64,000 bases of DNA. Origin: a virus. This document shows, piece after piece, positions 28,785-39,417 of this stretch; position 1 is the stretch's first letter, and each line of letters begins with the position of its first letter. Under the pieces are notes generated by a model. The model did no database searches, was not told the DNA's origin, and saw nothing but the letters and a program-made list of their open reading frames with translations. The stretch spans positions 1 to 64,000 of the IMG/VR virus record IMGVR_UViG_3300042507_003741; one strand, given 5' to 3'. Position numbers and translations under genes: made by a program.

Positions 28785-31700
28785 GGAGATGGCGCTGGTG
28801 TCCGACTTCCGCTTCTTGGGCTTCTTCTTCTCACCGACCTTTTTCCGAGCCTCGCGACGTTCTCGTCCAAGCGCTCGGGAGACGGCCATCCGCTGCAACG
28901 CCCACTGCGGCACTCCCGGCTGGAGGTGCTCGGGGATGTATGTCTGCTGGAACTCGCGGGTATACGGGTCAATGGACTCCTCGATCTGCCGCACGGCGTC
29001 GGCAAGGGCGTCCTGCTGGGCCACGTCCCGAATCTTGATCCCGGAAAGGGCATTCAATCCGGTCTTGCCGATGCGATGCGAGAGAGGCTGGCCGCCGCGA
29101 TCATCGAGCAGCGAGCGGGCGACGTACAGCGGACGGCCAACGAACGGGGCGGCCTCGATCAACTTCTCTGGGAGAGTCGGCACATCGGCGTACGGGTTGC
29201 CGCTCACCGCACGAGCAATAGCGTCGAGCGAGGATGTCGCTTCGGAGAGCGGGCGGTTGGTGAACAGGTCTTTGCCGAATGCAAACTCAGCCCCCATCCG
29301 GAGGAGCGGGTGCGTCTGCATGGCGATCTGCCGTGCCGTGCCAGACGCCATGCCGCCAATCGTTCCCGGAGTCTCGATCATGTTGATCTGGTCGAAGCCC
29401 GGTGCGTCGATGTCGGTCAAGTAGGTCTGCGTGCCCGGCGCAGGAACGCCGCCGAACACCTCCGGGATCGGGAAGGCAAACTGCGACCGCAGGCCAGACG
29501 GGATGTAGGTGTCCTCGCCCTCGTCCTGCACTGCTTCGGTGGCGCGGATCATTTGCCCGTACCGCCCGCCCGGTCGCTCCGCGAGTTGCCGCAGCACTTC
29601 GCGGAAAATCCTGCTCTGGTACGAGTACCAAGGAAAAACCGCCTTCAGCAGCGATTTCTCCATACCGGATAGGGATGAGTAATCGACGTGGGCGCGTTTC
29701 ATTGCCGCCGCCGCCGCCATCGGATCGTAGCCCTGCTTGAGCAGAGCGATGTACCCAGTGAGCCTGTTCACGCCATCGGTCAGCGAGTTCATCCGCTCGC
29801 CAGCCCGGAGCAGCGGATTGGTCTGCTCGGCCAGCGGATTGCGTTTGGATCGCCAATTGAGGAAGTCCTGCGTGTTCCACCCCTTGCCCAGTTCTCGTCC
29901 GATGGACGCCATGCTGATCGGGTCGGATCCGATGATGTTGTCCAGCGCCCGCTGGCCTGTGACGCTGGCACTCAAGTCGCTGACCGAGCCGCTGCTGACA
30001 AGGCCGGTGCTGGACAGGTCGGCGTAGAACTGGGCCAGCCCGTCGTCGTTGGCGTAGCGTGGGATGGATGCCAGCGTGCTGCGGAACTTGTCGCTGTCTG
30101 GCCCTTCCATGACCAACGCCTTTGCGGCACGGACGGAATCCAGGTCGAGCGCTCCCTCCAGCCAGTTGCTGATTGCCCCAGAATACAGGTCACGCACTGC
30201 CCGTGAGGGCCATGCCAAGATCGAGCCACGCCACGCCTGCGTGTAGTGGTCCAGCCCCCGCATGAACGCACCGGCCGCCTCGCCCGTGCTGTACAGGTCT
30301 TTGGCACGAGTCAGCCGGTTGATGTGTTCTTCCGGGATGGAGAACTGATTGAGGTTGATTTCGTCGGCGTCCTTGCCAAGCAACTTCGCGAGACGCTCAC
30401 GCATCTGCTGTGCGGCACCGACCTGCGGCGTGATGTTGGACAGTGTGCCTTTGGATGGCACGGCGAACACCTGACTGCTTGCGTCGTCGTACGTCTTCAG
30501 TCCAAGACGCTGGATCGCTGTGGGCAGAGAGATGTGCCGACCGCGACCTGTGGTGTCCACCAAGTTGTAGGGCTTGTCTACGGCAAACGTCGCTACGGAG
30601 TCGAGCAGCGTTGTGCCCGTGCCCAACGCCTCGCCTGTGTTGCGAACGTAGGAACCAATCATGTCCGTTGGGTGCTGGCCGAACAGGGGCATCTTCTGCA
30701 CCACCTCGTCAGGCAGTGCATTGAGGACGCGGGCAATCCTGCGGGCCTTCTTCATCGTGACTTTTGGCTGTCCGGAAGCCACGAGCGCGTTCAGTTTATT
30801 GCGGATGTAGTTGGCCGCTGCCTCGTCTGTCTTCAGCGTCCGCTTGGGGCCAGAGACGTTGGTGTCTTTTGACAGGTCGATGATGGTCTGCCGCCCGCCT
30901 GGAACCGACATGGCGTCGGTGCGGCGAAGGGCGTCGGTCGTCATGAACGACAACTCGCTGCCCAGTTTGCGGTTGACTCGGGCCTCCATCTCAAGGGCGG
31001 GATCGGCCCGGCGAGGCAGGTAGTCGATGCCGTATTTGTCGGTTAGCGGCTCGCCGTTGAGTCCGAGTTCCCGTCGCTCGCCCAGCGATGTGTCCCGCTT
31101 GGAGGCCCACCAGTCGGCGTACTCCTTCAAAGCCGGGCGGCTGGTGACGTACTGCACGTCCTCTGGCTTTCGGGCAGCCGCGCCCTCAAGGTATCGGCCG
31201 AGCCGTTCGTTGCCCTCTGGCGAGAACACCTCCGGGTGCGCTTGCCGGAGGCGAGACAGTTGAGCGGTGTGTTCGGCCGTCGCCGCCCCGCCACCAACCT
31301 TGCGGGCCTGGAAGTTGGCGATGTTGGTGATCTGCTCCTCCGCGTCGATCTTGCCTCCAACGCGGGCGTCGAAGCCAGCAGCCAGACTGCGGCCCGGCAG
31401 GCTCCATCGGTATGCCTGACCGAAGGAATCCAGCGCATCGGCAAACGTGTCGCCGAACCCCTTGCCCAGCCAATCGCCCACGACGAGCGGATCGCCCATC
31501 GGCAGGCCCAAGCCAAAAGACTTGGCGAGCGGCTGGTTGCGAATCTGGGCAAGTTGCGCATCTCCGAGCAACTGGCGGGCAGACTCCTCCGCCGCCTTCG
31601 GGTCGTCGGCGTACTTGATGAGGTCGTCCAGCGTGCCCGCTCTGCGGGCCGTCCTGGTGCCGTATAGCGGCCGACCGACCGTCGCGGGATCAAAGGTACT

Positions 31701-32261
31701 GATCGTGCGTCCAGTGGCCTCTAACGCCTTCTTGGTGCGTCTGGCGACGGATGGCAGGAGGTCGTCTGCCATCCCGGTCGAGATGGCCTTCCTGGTAAGG
31801 GCGGTCGGAGCCGTGTCGAGCAGGCTCCCGGTGGTGCCGGCCAACTTGGCCGCCGCCTTGCCGCCGGGCGTGAGCGCCTTCGCCGGCCCGGAGAGCAGGG
31901 CCAACGGATCGGTAAAGACTTCGGTTGCCAGCCCGCCTGCGAAGTTGAGCCAGTTGTCCTCCGGCCCAGCCAGCCCGGCCATCCGGTTCAGTTCCCGGCC
32001 CGTGACCCGCTCGCCCGCCTTTCCAGCAAGGGCACCACGCAGGTAGTCGCCGGGAGCCGCGAGGGCATCGCCGACTCGCGACAGCGTGCCGCCGGTTACG
32101 GCACCAATCTCGGCCAGAACGGAGTCTCGCTCCTGTGGCGTGACGACATCCCTCTCGACCGGCTCGTCAGCCAGCAAGGCGTCATCGAAAAGCGGGATGT
32201 AGCCTGCGGGTCGCTTGCGTTTCCGCTCGTCCTCAAACAGCCCGCCTTCAAAGAGGTTCAT
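28773..32261 (-). CDS. Large internal-virion-type protein (about 1162 aa)
   Basis: The ATG at 32261 overlaps the previous stop (ATGA); an earlier start is not supported. About residue 875 carries FPWYSYQSRIFREVLRQL, after DYSSLSGMEKSLLKAV, a pattern of very large phage proteins that enter the host with DNA. The remainder is mostly helical, with many Ala/Arg segments. The last gene of the virion operon. Confidence 0.65.
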   Translation of the reverse strand: MNLFEGGLFEDERKRKRPAGYIPLFDDALLADEPVERDVVTPQERDSVLAEIGAVTGGTLSRVGDALAAPGDYLRGALAGKAGERVTGRELNRMAGLAGPEDNWLNFAGGLATEVFTDPLALLSGPAKALTPGGKAAAKLAGTTGSLLDTAPTALTRKAISTGMADDLLPSVARRTKKALEATGRTISTFDPATVGRPLYGTRTARRAGTLDDLIKYADDPKAAEESARQLLGDAQLAQIRNQPLAKSFGLGLPMGDPLVVGDWLGKGFGDTFADALDSFGQAYRWSLPGRSLAAGFDARVGGKIDAEEQITNIANFQARKVGGGAATAEHTAQLSRLRQAHPEVFSPEGNERLGRYLEGAAARKPEDVQYVTSRPALKEYADWWASKRDTSLGERRELGLNGEPLTDKYGIDYLPRRADPALEMEARVNRKLGSELSFMTTDALRRTDAMSVPGGRQTIIDLSKDTNVSGPKRTLKTDEAAANYIRNKLNALVASGQPKVTMKKARRIARVLNALPDEVVQKMPLFGQHPTDMIGSYVRNTGEALGTGTTLLDSVATFAVDKPYNLVDTTGRGRHISLPTAIQRLGLKTYDDASSQVFAVPSKGTLSNITPQVGAAQQMRERLAKLLGKDADEINLNQFSIPEEHINRLTRAKDLYSTGEAAGAFMRGLDHYTQAWRGSILAWPSRAVRDLYSGAISNWLEGALDLDSVRAAKALVMEGPDSDKFRSTLASIPRYANDDGLAQFYADLSSTGLVSSGSVSDLSASVTGQRALDNIIGSDPISMASIGRELGKGWNTQDFLNWRSKRNPLAEQTNPLLRAGERMNSLTDGVNRLTGYIALLKQGYDPMAAAAAMKRAHVDYSSLSGMEKSLLKAVFPWYSYQSRIFREVLRQLAERPGGRYGQMIRATEAVQDEGEDTYIPSGLRSQFAFPIPEVFGGVPAPGTQTYLTDIDAPGFDQINMIETPGTIGGMASGTARQIAMQTHPLLRMGAEFAFGKDLFTNRPLSEATSSLDAIARAVSGNPYADVPTLPEKLIEAAPFVGRPLYVARSLLDDRGGQPLSHRIGKTGLNALSGIKIRDVAQQDALADAVRQIEESIDPYTREFQQTYIPEHLQPGVPQWALQRMAVSRALGRERREARKKVGEKKKPKKRKSDTSAISLFE

Positions 32262-34351
32262 TGTTGTGGTGCTGGGTAACCTGCCACGCCGCGAGCGAAG
32301 TTCGCAGGCCCGCCGATGACATAGTCCGGAGCGCCCCTGAGCGACTGACCGGCCGAGTACGCCCAACTGCCGCCTGCGGAGGCGTGCATCTTTTCCGCTT
32401 GGTCGGGGCTCAGTTTGAGCACGTCTCGCGCAAACGCCAAGAACGCCGGCTTGTCATTGACAAGCGCCCGCAAGTGCGCTTTGACTTCTCGGCTGTTTGG
32501 ATTGATGCCTGCTTGATGCTCCAAGACGATAGCCTGCACCCGCGCAGGGATTTGCGCTGGGTCCATTCCGGACTTTTGCAACACCAGCGTCAGGGCTGCG
32601 TCCCTCTGCTCCGGAGGCATCCTCAAGGCGTCCATGAACTGCGGCATCAGTTGTGACGGGAGGGTGCTGTCTTGCTGCGGCTCTTCCTGGCCGGCTTGGG
32701 CTCTCGCCTGCGCGGCAGCCAGAGCGGCAGCGTTTGCACGCTCACCCATCGCCAAGTCCATCGCCCGCTGGGCGCCACGCGGATTCCCGGCGATGTCATT
32801 TGCCGTCGCCAGCATGACGGGATCGCCTTGACGCACAGCGTCGATCAGCGAGCGGACCGCCATGCCAGGAGCAAGGTTCGGGTTGCGAAGGTCGCGCGTC
32901 AGGCTGAAGTTGGCCTGCCGATCACGCCACGTCTGGTTTTGCAGGTCCGTCAACTGGAACCGCATCTGCTCGTTGATCTCACGCATCTTCGTGAAACCGT
33001 CTGGCGAATTGACAAGCCCAACCAGCGCCTGCTTCTGCTCGGGCGACATCATGCGACCGTAGCGGGCGACGATAGTCCGGGCGAACTCCATCTTTCGCTC
33101 GGGACTCATCTTCGCCTCATTGTCGAGGCGGGCCTGTGCCATCTTCTCGGGATTCGCGGCATACCGAGTGCCGCCCATGGGCGTCCGGACGGTGTCGTAC
33201 TTGGTCCCCAGCCGGTCGTGTCGCTCTTTCTCGCGAGCCACGTCAGCGGCCAGCAGCGCACGGTCTTCCGGCTTGGTGCCGTCGTACTGCGACACGTCGA
33301 TGCCGTACGCCTTGCCCATTTCGCGGTGCTGCTCAAAACTCCCCTCGCCGTAATACTCTGCCGCTCGCTTGGCATCTTCCAGGCGGTAGGCTTCTGGCGC
33401 CCGAGAGGACATCGAGCCGTCGGCGTTGAACGTGAACGTGCCGCCGTGAGCAGTCTGCGGCACCTCTGGCGTGTAGACATCGCGCGACATGCCCCTCATC
33501 TGCTCGGGCGTGTACACGCCGGGCTTGAGTCCCTCCGGCAGCGGCTTTCCGGCGGCGCGGCGGGCCTGCGCCAGCGGGCTGAGATCGCTGGGGGAGCCGT
33601 ACGCCGCACGCATGGCAGCCTCGCGGGCGGGAGGAGGCATGTCGCCGTACTTGAATCCGAGATAGTCCTCAAAACTCTCGCCGTGTGCGTGCGACCCGCT
33701 CTCAAACTGCTGACGAACCGCCGCCTTTTCTTGGGGCGACAGCCGGTCAAACACGTCCATGGAAGTGACCTGCTCCTCGCCGGGAAGCGTCCCAGACTCC
33801 GGAGGCAGATTCCATCCAGGCACCGGACTCTTTCCTTCGTATTTCGGAGCCTTGCTGTGTGCGGGCGGCACCGGCATGGCGTCCAGGCCGGTCTTGGGCG
33901 CGGGCACAGGAATGTCCATGTTCAAGACATCCGCCGGCGGCAGGCCCAGCGGGTTCGTCGGGTCGGTCGTGGCGGCAACAGCAGCGCCGGCGGCCTCCGT
34001 GCTTGGCGTCCATGAGTTGCCGCGTTCCCAGTTGCGGGTTGCCGCCGGAGCGGTGTTTGTCTTAGCCACTCTGGCAGTTGCGGTTGGGGCAGCCGTAGGC
34101 CGCGAGTACGGGCTGGGGTCCGGAATCGCGAGCGTCTCCTGCGGGGGCGCGCTCCCCTCTTCCGGCATCAGCAGCGGATCTGCGGCCTGCCGAGTTCGTG
34201 CAGTACGCTCTGCCGCCAACTGACGCTGGGCCGCTTGCAGTTCACGCACCCTGGACGCACGCTCGTCAGCGCGGCGAGCCTCACGCGCCAGATACTGACG
34301 CTTGAACATGTCGGCAAACCCGGCTTCGGCAATGGGCGCAGAGTCCGCCAT
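32258..34351 (-). CDS. Virion-associated protein, about 697 aa
   Basis: The ATG at 34351 follows GGGAG by six bases. Helical N-terminus (MFKRQYLAREARRADERASR), a Pro-rich linker near 60-230, then a large helical body ending in GQSLRGAPDYVIGGPANFAR. Between two other giant proteins in the ejection-protein position. No enzymatic motif recognised. Confidence 0.6.
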   Translation of the reverse strand: MADSAPIAEAGFADMFKRQYLAREARRADERASRVRELQAAQRQLAAERTARTRQAADPLLMPEEGSAPPQETLAIPDPSPYSRPTAAPTATARVAKTNTAPAATRNWERGNSWTPSTEAAGAAVAATTDPTNPLGLPPADVLNMDIPVPAPKTGLDAMPVPPAHSKAPKYEGKSPVPGWNLPPESGTLPGEEQVTSMDVFDRLSPQEKAAVRQQFESGSHAHGESFEDYLGFKYGDMPPPAREAAMRAAYGSPSDLSPLAQARRAAGKPLPEGLKPGVYTPEQMRGMSRDVYTPEVPQTAHGGTFTFNADGSMSSRAPEAYRLEDAKRAAEYYGEGSFEQHREMGKAYGIDVSQYDGTKPEDRALLAADVAREKERHDRLGTKYDTVRTPMGGTRYAANPEKMAQARLDNEAKMSPERKMEFARTIVARYGRMMSPEQKQALVGLVNSPDGFTKMREINEQMRFQLTDLQNQTWRDRQANFSLTRDLRNPNLAPGMAVRSLIDAVRQGDPVMLATANDIAGNPRGAQRAMDLAMGERANAAALAAAQARAQAGQEEPQQDSTLPSQLMPQFMDALRMPPEQRDAALTLVLQKSGMDPAQIPARVQAIVLEHQAGINPNSREVKAHLRALVNDKPAFLAFARDVLKLSPDQAEKMHASAGGSWAYSAGQSLRGAPDYVIGGPANFARGVAGYPAPQQ

Positions 34352-34353
34352 CG

Positions 34354-37300
34354 TCATCTCCCGAACAGGTAGTTTTGGTACGTCTGATAGGTCTGCGGCC
34401 CGCCGCCGCGAGAGCCGCGAATACGGTCAAGAGCCCGCTGAATCGCTGCCTCTTGCTCCAGTTGATCGTCCATTGGCACGCTCGCACCGTCTCGCACCGG
34501 GATCGGGTAAAAGTCGCCGCCACCGCCGCCAGGGCCGCCACCGGAGCCACCGGCCGGAATGGGGATGTCAATGAAACCGCCGCCGCCGCTGTTTATCCGT
34601 GCGAGGCCGCCCAGAGTGCCGCCGACGGCCGCAGTGCCGACGATCCAGGGCCACTTGCCACGTTTCTTCTGCCCCTTATTCTTGGCCTCCGGCTGCCCTG
34701 CCTGCGGCGTGTCATCTGCTGCCTTCTTTGCGATAGCCGTCTCTGGGGCGTCGATCTGATCCTCGTCCGCAAGGCGAACCGGCTTGATCGGGTCTGCCTG
34801 CGGAGCGTCGGCGGCAGCCGCAGGGGTGGCCGCAGTCGCCGCAGGCGGGTCTACGTCCGCCGGCGCTGGCGAGGCAGGCGCAGGATCGCTAGACGCCGGA
34901 GCGGCATCGCCCTTGATGGGCTTGATGCGGAGTTGCCTCTGCTCGTTGATGTACTTGCTGGCGGCATCGCGGGCAGACGTCCGGGCTTCGTCTTCGCCGT
35001 CACCCATGTCGATGTAGTTGCGATAGGTCTGGTCGTAGACTTCCTGCCCCTCCTGGTCGATGTCCTTGATGATGTCTTCATCGCTGCGGCTGGCGGCGCT
35101 GGCCGCGTTCTTGCCGGCAGGAGCCGGGTCGCCATCAATGTCGGAGATGTCCGTAGCGGAGGCTTCCAGTTTGGCTTCTTCGGCAGTCGAGGACTTGCCT
35201 CCCCTTCGCCGCGATGGCTTGGCCGGCGGCTCGGCAGGAGCAGCCTGCGAAGGCGCGGCAGCGCTGGTGCCTGTGCCGCTCTCCAGATCGGGGGCCACGT
35301 CTTCGCGGAGAATCTGCTTGCCGGCGACTGTGCGGGCGGACTCGTTGCGGTTCTGCGGGCCGAAATAGTCCTCAAGCGCTCGGATAATGGCCGCCCGATC
35401 CTGCTCAAAGCCCTTGTCGCCGGGCTTGAAAACGGTTTGGCCGGCGAGCAGGTCGTCTGCGAGTTGCTCGGGCGTTTCAAAAGGGACAAACGTGAAGCCG
35501 CCGGTGTCCGCTTTCCGCCCCAGCGGGTTGCTCGTCCCGTAGAGGGCGCCGAGAGCCTGTTGAATGTCGCTCTCGCGCCGCGAGCCGCCAAGACGCCCGC
35601 GCTTGCCCTGCTGGCCGAGAGCACTCACTTCGTCGTCGGGCGATTCGGGAATCACGTCGTCCGGAACATTCGACGTAGCGTCCAGTTGCCGCCTAGCGTC
35701 AGCATTCAAGATGGCACGCTCGGCCGCAGACAACTCGTCGCTGGCACGATTGAGATTGTATGCAGCACGCGGCCGTCGCCCGACCAGTTTCATCACGAGG
35801 TTGTCTCGCACCGACTGAATGCTCTCGCGGTTGAGCATGCTGTCGGGGTACGCCGGCCGGCCCCGCTCAAGAACCCAGCCCTTCGGAACGTCCTCGCTTC
35901 GCATGCCGGCCGGCGCGCGCTGCACTCGGCCAGTCCTCTGCTCTACGAGTCGCGGCGGGTACAACTTGTCGAGTTCCCTCTGCGCCTGCGTTACTTTTTG
36001 CTGAGCGCGTGCAAGTGCCTCCGCGCCTTTGGCGCTCTGCATTTCGGCAAGGGCAGCGGTGAGGCTGTCCTCCGCCGTGCGGGCCGCCGCGACCGCGTCC
36101 CGGTCGCGAGTGTCAGGCAGGCGCTCGCGGATGGGCCGCACTTCAAGCGGTGTCGCAGAGTCGTCGCCCTTGAAGGCAAGCGGGATATTCCCATCTGGGA
36201 ACATGCCCTTGCGCACTTCTTCGGGCATCCCGCCGCCGACTGCCCTGCGGTCTAGGGCCTCCTCGCGGGCGCGATTCACCGCCACGCCTTCGTCGAAGGC
36301 GGTCGGCATGTTCGCCTGACCAATGTCTTCGATTACCGTCACCGGCGTACGAGCACCTGGAGCAATGCCGGGACGCGGCGCAGGGGCGACCGAAGAACGC
36401 AGCAGTCGCTCTTGCTCGGCCAGATAGTCCGGGTCGGTGCCGACGATGGCGCGCCGCAACTCCGACGCCGCCTGCTGCCGCTGCAAGAAAGAAGTCCGGG
36501 CACCCGAGATCATCTCCTCCATCGCCTGCCGTGCTTCGTCCGTGTCGGCCGGGCGCGTGCGGATGTCGTCCACCACGTCGCGAGCAGCAGCAATGGCGGC
36601 CTCGTCGCCAGATCGCATGGCGGTGTCCAGGCGAATCAAAGCCTGCTCCATCTCGTTGCCGCCACGCAGCAACTCTGCCACCGCATTGGGGTCGAACGCC
36701 GGCCCGTCTGTGCCGCGACTGAGGCGCTTCTCGATGAACGGCCGTGCCGCCGTTTGGTCTTCTGGCCCACGCCGGAGGCCCATCGGGTGGGGCCTGCTTG
36801 CCGTAGCGCCGGAGTCCAGTCGGAGCGGCGCGTCGCCCGGCTTGCGACGCTCCTTGAAAACGCTGGGGTCGAGCGCCCCTCGTCCGCCGGTCATAGGCTC
36901 CAGCGAGCGGCCAGAGGACAGCCGCGCCAGCACGGCTTCCCGACGTTCGGCCGGCATCGCGTTGAACGCCGATGCCAATGCGTTCCAGTCGCCTTCCGGC
37001 ATGGCTTCTTCGACCAGTTGGCGTGCTGTCCGCACGTCCACGCCCGCTGCCGCCGCATCCGCAGACCCGGCTCGCGAGGCAGCCGCAACCTCGCGTGCAT
37101 TTCGGGCGGCAGTGAGTTGCTGGCCTGCGCGGGTCGCGTCTGGAACTTCCGCCATCTCCGCAAGAGTGTCGAGTCGCTGCTGGGCAGCCGCAATCGCAGC
37201 CTGCCGCCTCTCGGGAATGCGCTTGGCATCGACGGACTCAATGCCGGCCGCCAGTGCGGGATGAGAAAGCAGCGCCTCACGCTCGGCCTCATTCAATCGC

Positions 37301-38217
37301 GAGACTTGCGTCTGCAAGTCCTTGAGCGTCCTGCGTGCAATCGGATCAGTGCTACGCTGCTCGGCAGTGGCAGAACGAATCCGCTCCGCAAGGCTATCAA
37401 TCTTGTCCTGCCGAACCGCGTTGGGCGGGAGGTTGTATCGCGGCGAGGCGGCGTCGGTCGTAATCGGGGTGGCCGAGTTCTCCAGGTCGTCTGCGACATC
37501 CGTCGTGGAAGTCAGGTCACCCGGCGAGCGGCCGAGCACGTTGCCGTACACGTCAACGACCGTGCCGTCATCCACGTACCGAAACTTCTCGCCATCTCCA
37601 AATGGCTCCAGGCGGCGGCCGCCCACGCCGATCAACTCCTTGCCTTCCTGCGCGAACGGCAACTGCCCGGCCTCCGCAGGCAACATGTCGGGGGCCGCAG
37701 TGGGCGCAGAAGACTGCGGCCGCACGAACGAACGCCGCAGGCCGCCGATCTCCTCTGGCGTGAGGGCGTCGATTCCTGCGACTGCAATCTTGCGGAGAAT
37801 CGCCTGCACCTGTGACTGCGGAATCGGCCCCGCCATCACGAGGTCGAGGTCGGCACCGGCCCGCACCAGAGCCAGAACCTCCTCCGGCAGCATGGCCGCC
37901 GGGCCTTGATTGCCCAACTTCTCCAGCAGCCGGTATGTGTCTGGCACGTCTTCCGGGTCGATCTCGCTGAACCGCAGCACGTCATCGGCGGGCAGCGGCG
38001 AGGCGTCAGTCGTGCCAACGCCCTGCGGGCCGCGCGGCAACTCGCCGGGAGTAGGCTCCATGTACAGGGGCGCGCCCTCTACCGGCACGGCACGAGGCTT
38101 CGGGAGGCTCCTCTGCCGGCCTGCCACCAGCACTGCCTCTCGGGCGGCCGCCTCAACTTCGGCCGCACGAACCGCTTGCTGGAGGCGGCGAACCGCGAGT
38201 GTCGATGGAGACGCCAT
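34354..38217 (-). CDS. Giant low-complexity virion protein (1287 aa)
   Basis: 1287 residues, rich in Ala/Arg/Asp/Pro. Most of it looks disordered or coiled-coil. A hydrophobic segment near residue 1190 (KWPWIVGTAAVGGTLGGLAR) is followed by a Gly-rich tail. The size and position match internal or ejection proteins of podoviruses. No lytic transglycosylase motif seen. Its start overlaps the upstream stop (TAATG). Confidence 0.65.
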   Translation of the reverse strand: MASPSTLAVRRLQQAVRAAEVEAAAREAVLVAGRQRSLPKPRAVPVEGAPLYMEPTPGELPRGPQGVGTTDASPLPADDVLRFSEIDPEDVPDTYRLLEKLGNQGPAAMLPEEVLALVRAGADLDLVMAGPIPQSQVQAILRKIAVAGIDALTPEEIGGLRRSFVRPQSSAPTAAPDMLPAEAGQLPFAQEGKELIGVGGRRLEPFGDGEKFRYVDDGTVVDVYGNVLGRSPGDLTSTTDVADDLENSATPITTDAASPRYNLPPNAVRQDKIDSLAERIRSATAEQRSTDPIARRTLKDLQTQVSRLNEAEREALLSHPALAAGIESVDAKRIPERRQAAIAAAQQRLDTLAEMAEVPDATRAGQQLTAARNAREVAAASRAGSADAAAAGVDVRTARQLVEEAMPEGDWNALASAFNAMPAERREAVLARLSSGRSLEPMTGGRGALDPSVFKERRKPGDAPLRLDSGATASRPHPMGLRRGPEDQTAARPFIEKRLSRGTDGPAFDPNAVAELLRGGNEMEQALIRLDTAMRSGDEAAIAAARDVVDDIRTRPADTDEARQAMEEMISGARTSFLQRQQAASELRRAIVGTDPDYLAEQERLLRSSVAPAPRPGIAPGARTPVTVIEDIGQANMPTAFDEGVAVNRAREEALDRRAVGGGMPEEVRKGMFPDGNIPLAFKGDDSATPLEVRPIRERLPDTRDRDAVAAARTAEDSLTAALAEMQSAKGAEALARAQQKVTQAQRELDKLYPPRLVEQRTGRVQRAPAGMRSEDVPKGWVLERGRPAYPDSMLNRESIQSVRDNLVMKLVGRRPRAAYNLNRASDELSAAERAILNADARRQLDATSNVPDDVIPESPDDEVSALGQQGKRGRLGGSRRESDIQQALGALYGTSNPLGRKADTGGFTFVPFETPEQLADDLLAGQTVFKPGDKGFEQDRAAIIRALEDYFGPQNRNESARTVAGKQILREDVAPDLESGTGTSAAAPSQAAPAEPPAKPSRRRGGKSSTAEEAKLEASATDISDIDGDPAPAGKNAASAASRSDEDIIKDIDQEGQEVYDQTYRNYIDMGDGEDEARTSARDAASKYINEQRQLRIKPIKGDAAPASSDPAPASPAPADVDPPAATAATPAAAADAPQADPIKPVRLADEDQIDAPETAIAKKAADDTPQAGQPEAKNKGQKKRGKWPWIVGTAAVGGTLGGLARINSGGGGFIDIPIPAGGSGGGPGGGGGDFYPIPVRDGASVPMDDQLEQEAAIQRALDRIRGSRGGGPQTYQTYQNYLFGR

Positions 38218-38507
38218 TACTTGCCCTTCTTCTTGGCGGGCTTCTCGTCGTCCGCGTCCTCGTCGTCCGACTCCTCTTCCCCTTCGTCTTGCGAGAGTTC
38301 CGGAGGCAGGTCGTCTTTCGTGACGGGGATCGGTGCGGGCTTGCCATTGGTCTGCTCGTGCAGATCAGTGAGTGCCTCACGCTCTTCGTCCGACTTCTCG
38401 GCGTCCTTGCCTTCCGGCTTCTTCCCGGCCTTCGCCAGCATGCTCTTGATGAGTTTGCGAAGTGCCTTCGGCGGCAGGTCTTCCAGATCCAGTTCAGCGG
38501 CGTCCAT
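38217..38507 (-). CDS. Acidic/basic 96-aa protein
   Basis: Start ATG with AAGGAG seven bases upstream. The N-terminus is a short helix (AAELDLEDLPPKALRKLIKS), then an acidic DEGEEESDDEDADDEK tract ending PAKKKGK. Its charge suggests a chaperone or linker for a virion protein. Confidence 0.6.
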   Translation of the reverse strand: MDAAELDLEDLPPKALRKLIKSMLAKAGKKPEGKDAEKSDEEREALTDLHEQTNGKPAPIPVTKDDLPPELSQDEGEEESDDEDADDEKPAKKKGK

Positions 38508-38518
38508 GCCTTTCTCCT

Positions 38519-39052
38519 TCATTCAAAAAGCCTTCCGAGTAGCGGCGTGTAGTCGAGTTGCTGCTGGTCTAAACCGAACTGCCCCCTGCGGATAGCCTCG
38601 TACAAGTCCTGTTGCCATCCGCGTCGTTGCTGTTGCTCCATCGCTTTCGTGTTGCGAAGACCCTCAAGCAGTCCCGCATTGGCAAGTCGCTCGTTGGCCT
38701 GCATGCTGTCGGCGGTCTGGCGAGCGACGGCATTGGCATTCGCTGCCGCCATCTCCGTCTGCACAGCACCAGCACTGGCTTGGGCGTCCGCTGCGTCCTG
38801 CGCCATCTGGGCGGCGTACTGCTGACCCTTGCCGCGCGAGACGCCTCGACGGTCTTGGCCCGCCAGTGCGGACTCGCGAGCGCCGTAGCCTGCTGCCATC
38901 TGGTTGTTGACCGCAGACTGCACGGCCGAGTCCGCAATCGCCGGAGGGCGCATGGGGTACTGCGGGGACGCGGCCTGCATGGGCGCCTGCGGCTTTGGCC
39001 GAAACGCTGGCGGGCTGCTCTTGGGCAGGGAGGAGTCCAGGCCAATAGCCAT
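38519..39052 (-). CDS. Hypothetical virion-cluster protein, 177 aa
   Basis: 177 residues; Ala/Gln-rich helical (AVQSAVNNQMAAGYGARES, then DAADAQASAGAVQTEMAAAN). The start overlaps the upstream TGA. It resembles small structural proteins between tail and internal proteins. Function unknown. Confidence 0.6.
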   Translation of the reverse strand: MAIGLDSSLPKSSPPAFRPKPQAPMQAASPQYPMRPPAIADSAVQSAVNNQMAAGYGARESALAGQDRRGVSRGKGQQYAAQMAQDAADAQASAGAVQTEMAAANANAVARQTADSMQANERLANAGLLEGLRNTKAMEQQQRRGWQQDLYEAIRRGQFGLDQQQLDYTPLLGRLFE

Positions 39053-39414
39053 CAGAAGTCCCTCGCCATTCCAGTGAGGAGCGCCTGCTGGAGATTGAGA
39101 TTCCGCCGCTTTTGCATGGCGGCGTAGTCAAAGCCCATGCCCATGTCGAACACGCCGGAGCGGTTTGCGGCGGACCCAGCAGCCACCCGCTCCTGCGAGG
39201 CGTTCGCGGACTGCTGGGCCGAATTGCGGGCCGCCGCCTGCCGCTGCTGGCTCTCGTCCTGCATCTGCTTGAGGGCGAAGTCCTGGTTCTTCTGCTCCCG
39301 ATCCATGTTGAGAGCGGAAGCAGCCTGCATGGCCTGTCCCTTCGCAAGCGGACTCGCCTTGCTGGACAGACCAGACAGCAGCCTGGAGCCGGGAGTGAAT
39401 CCGATGGCGTTCAC
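39052..39414 (-). CDS. Hypothetical virion-cluster protein, 120 aa
   Basis: 120 residues, with a Gln-rich helical middle (REQKNQDFALKQMQDESQQR). The C-terminus resembles its downstream neighbour in character. Likely structural; family unknown. Confidence 0.6.
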   Translation of the reverse strand: MNAIGFTPGSRLLSGLSSKASPLAKGQAMQAASALNMDREQKNQDFALKQMQDESQQRQAAARNSAQQSANASQERVAAGSAANRSGVFDMGMGFDYAAMQKRRNLNLQQALLTGMARDF

Positions 39415-39417
39415 GGC

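Noticed and set aside
34375-36255. 626-aa plus-strand ORF
   Set aside because: It lies antisense within the 1287-aa virion gene, has no ribosome binding site and is Arg/Gly/Ala-rich, as expected for a GC-rich shadow frame.
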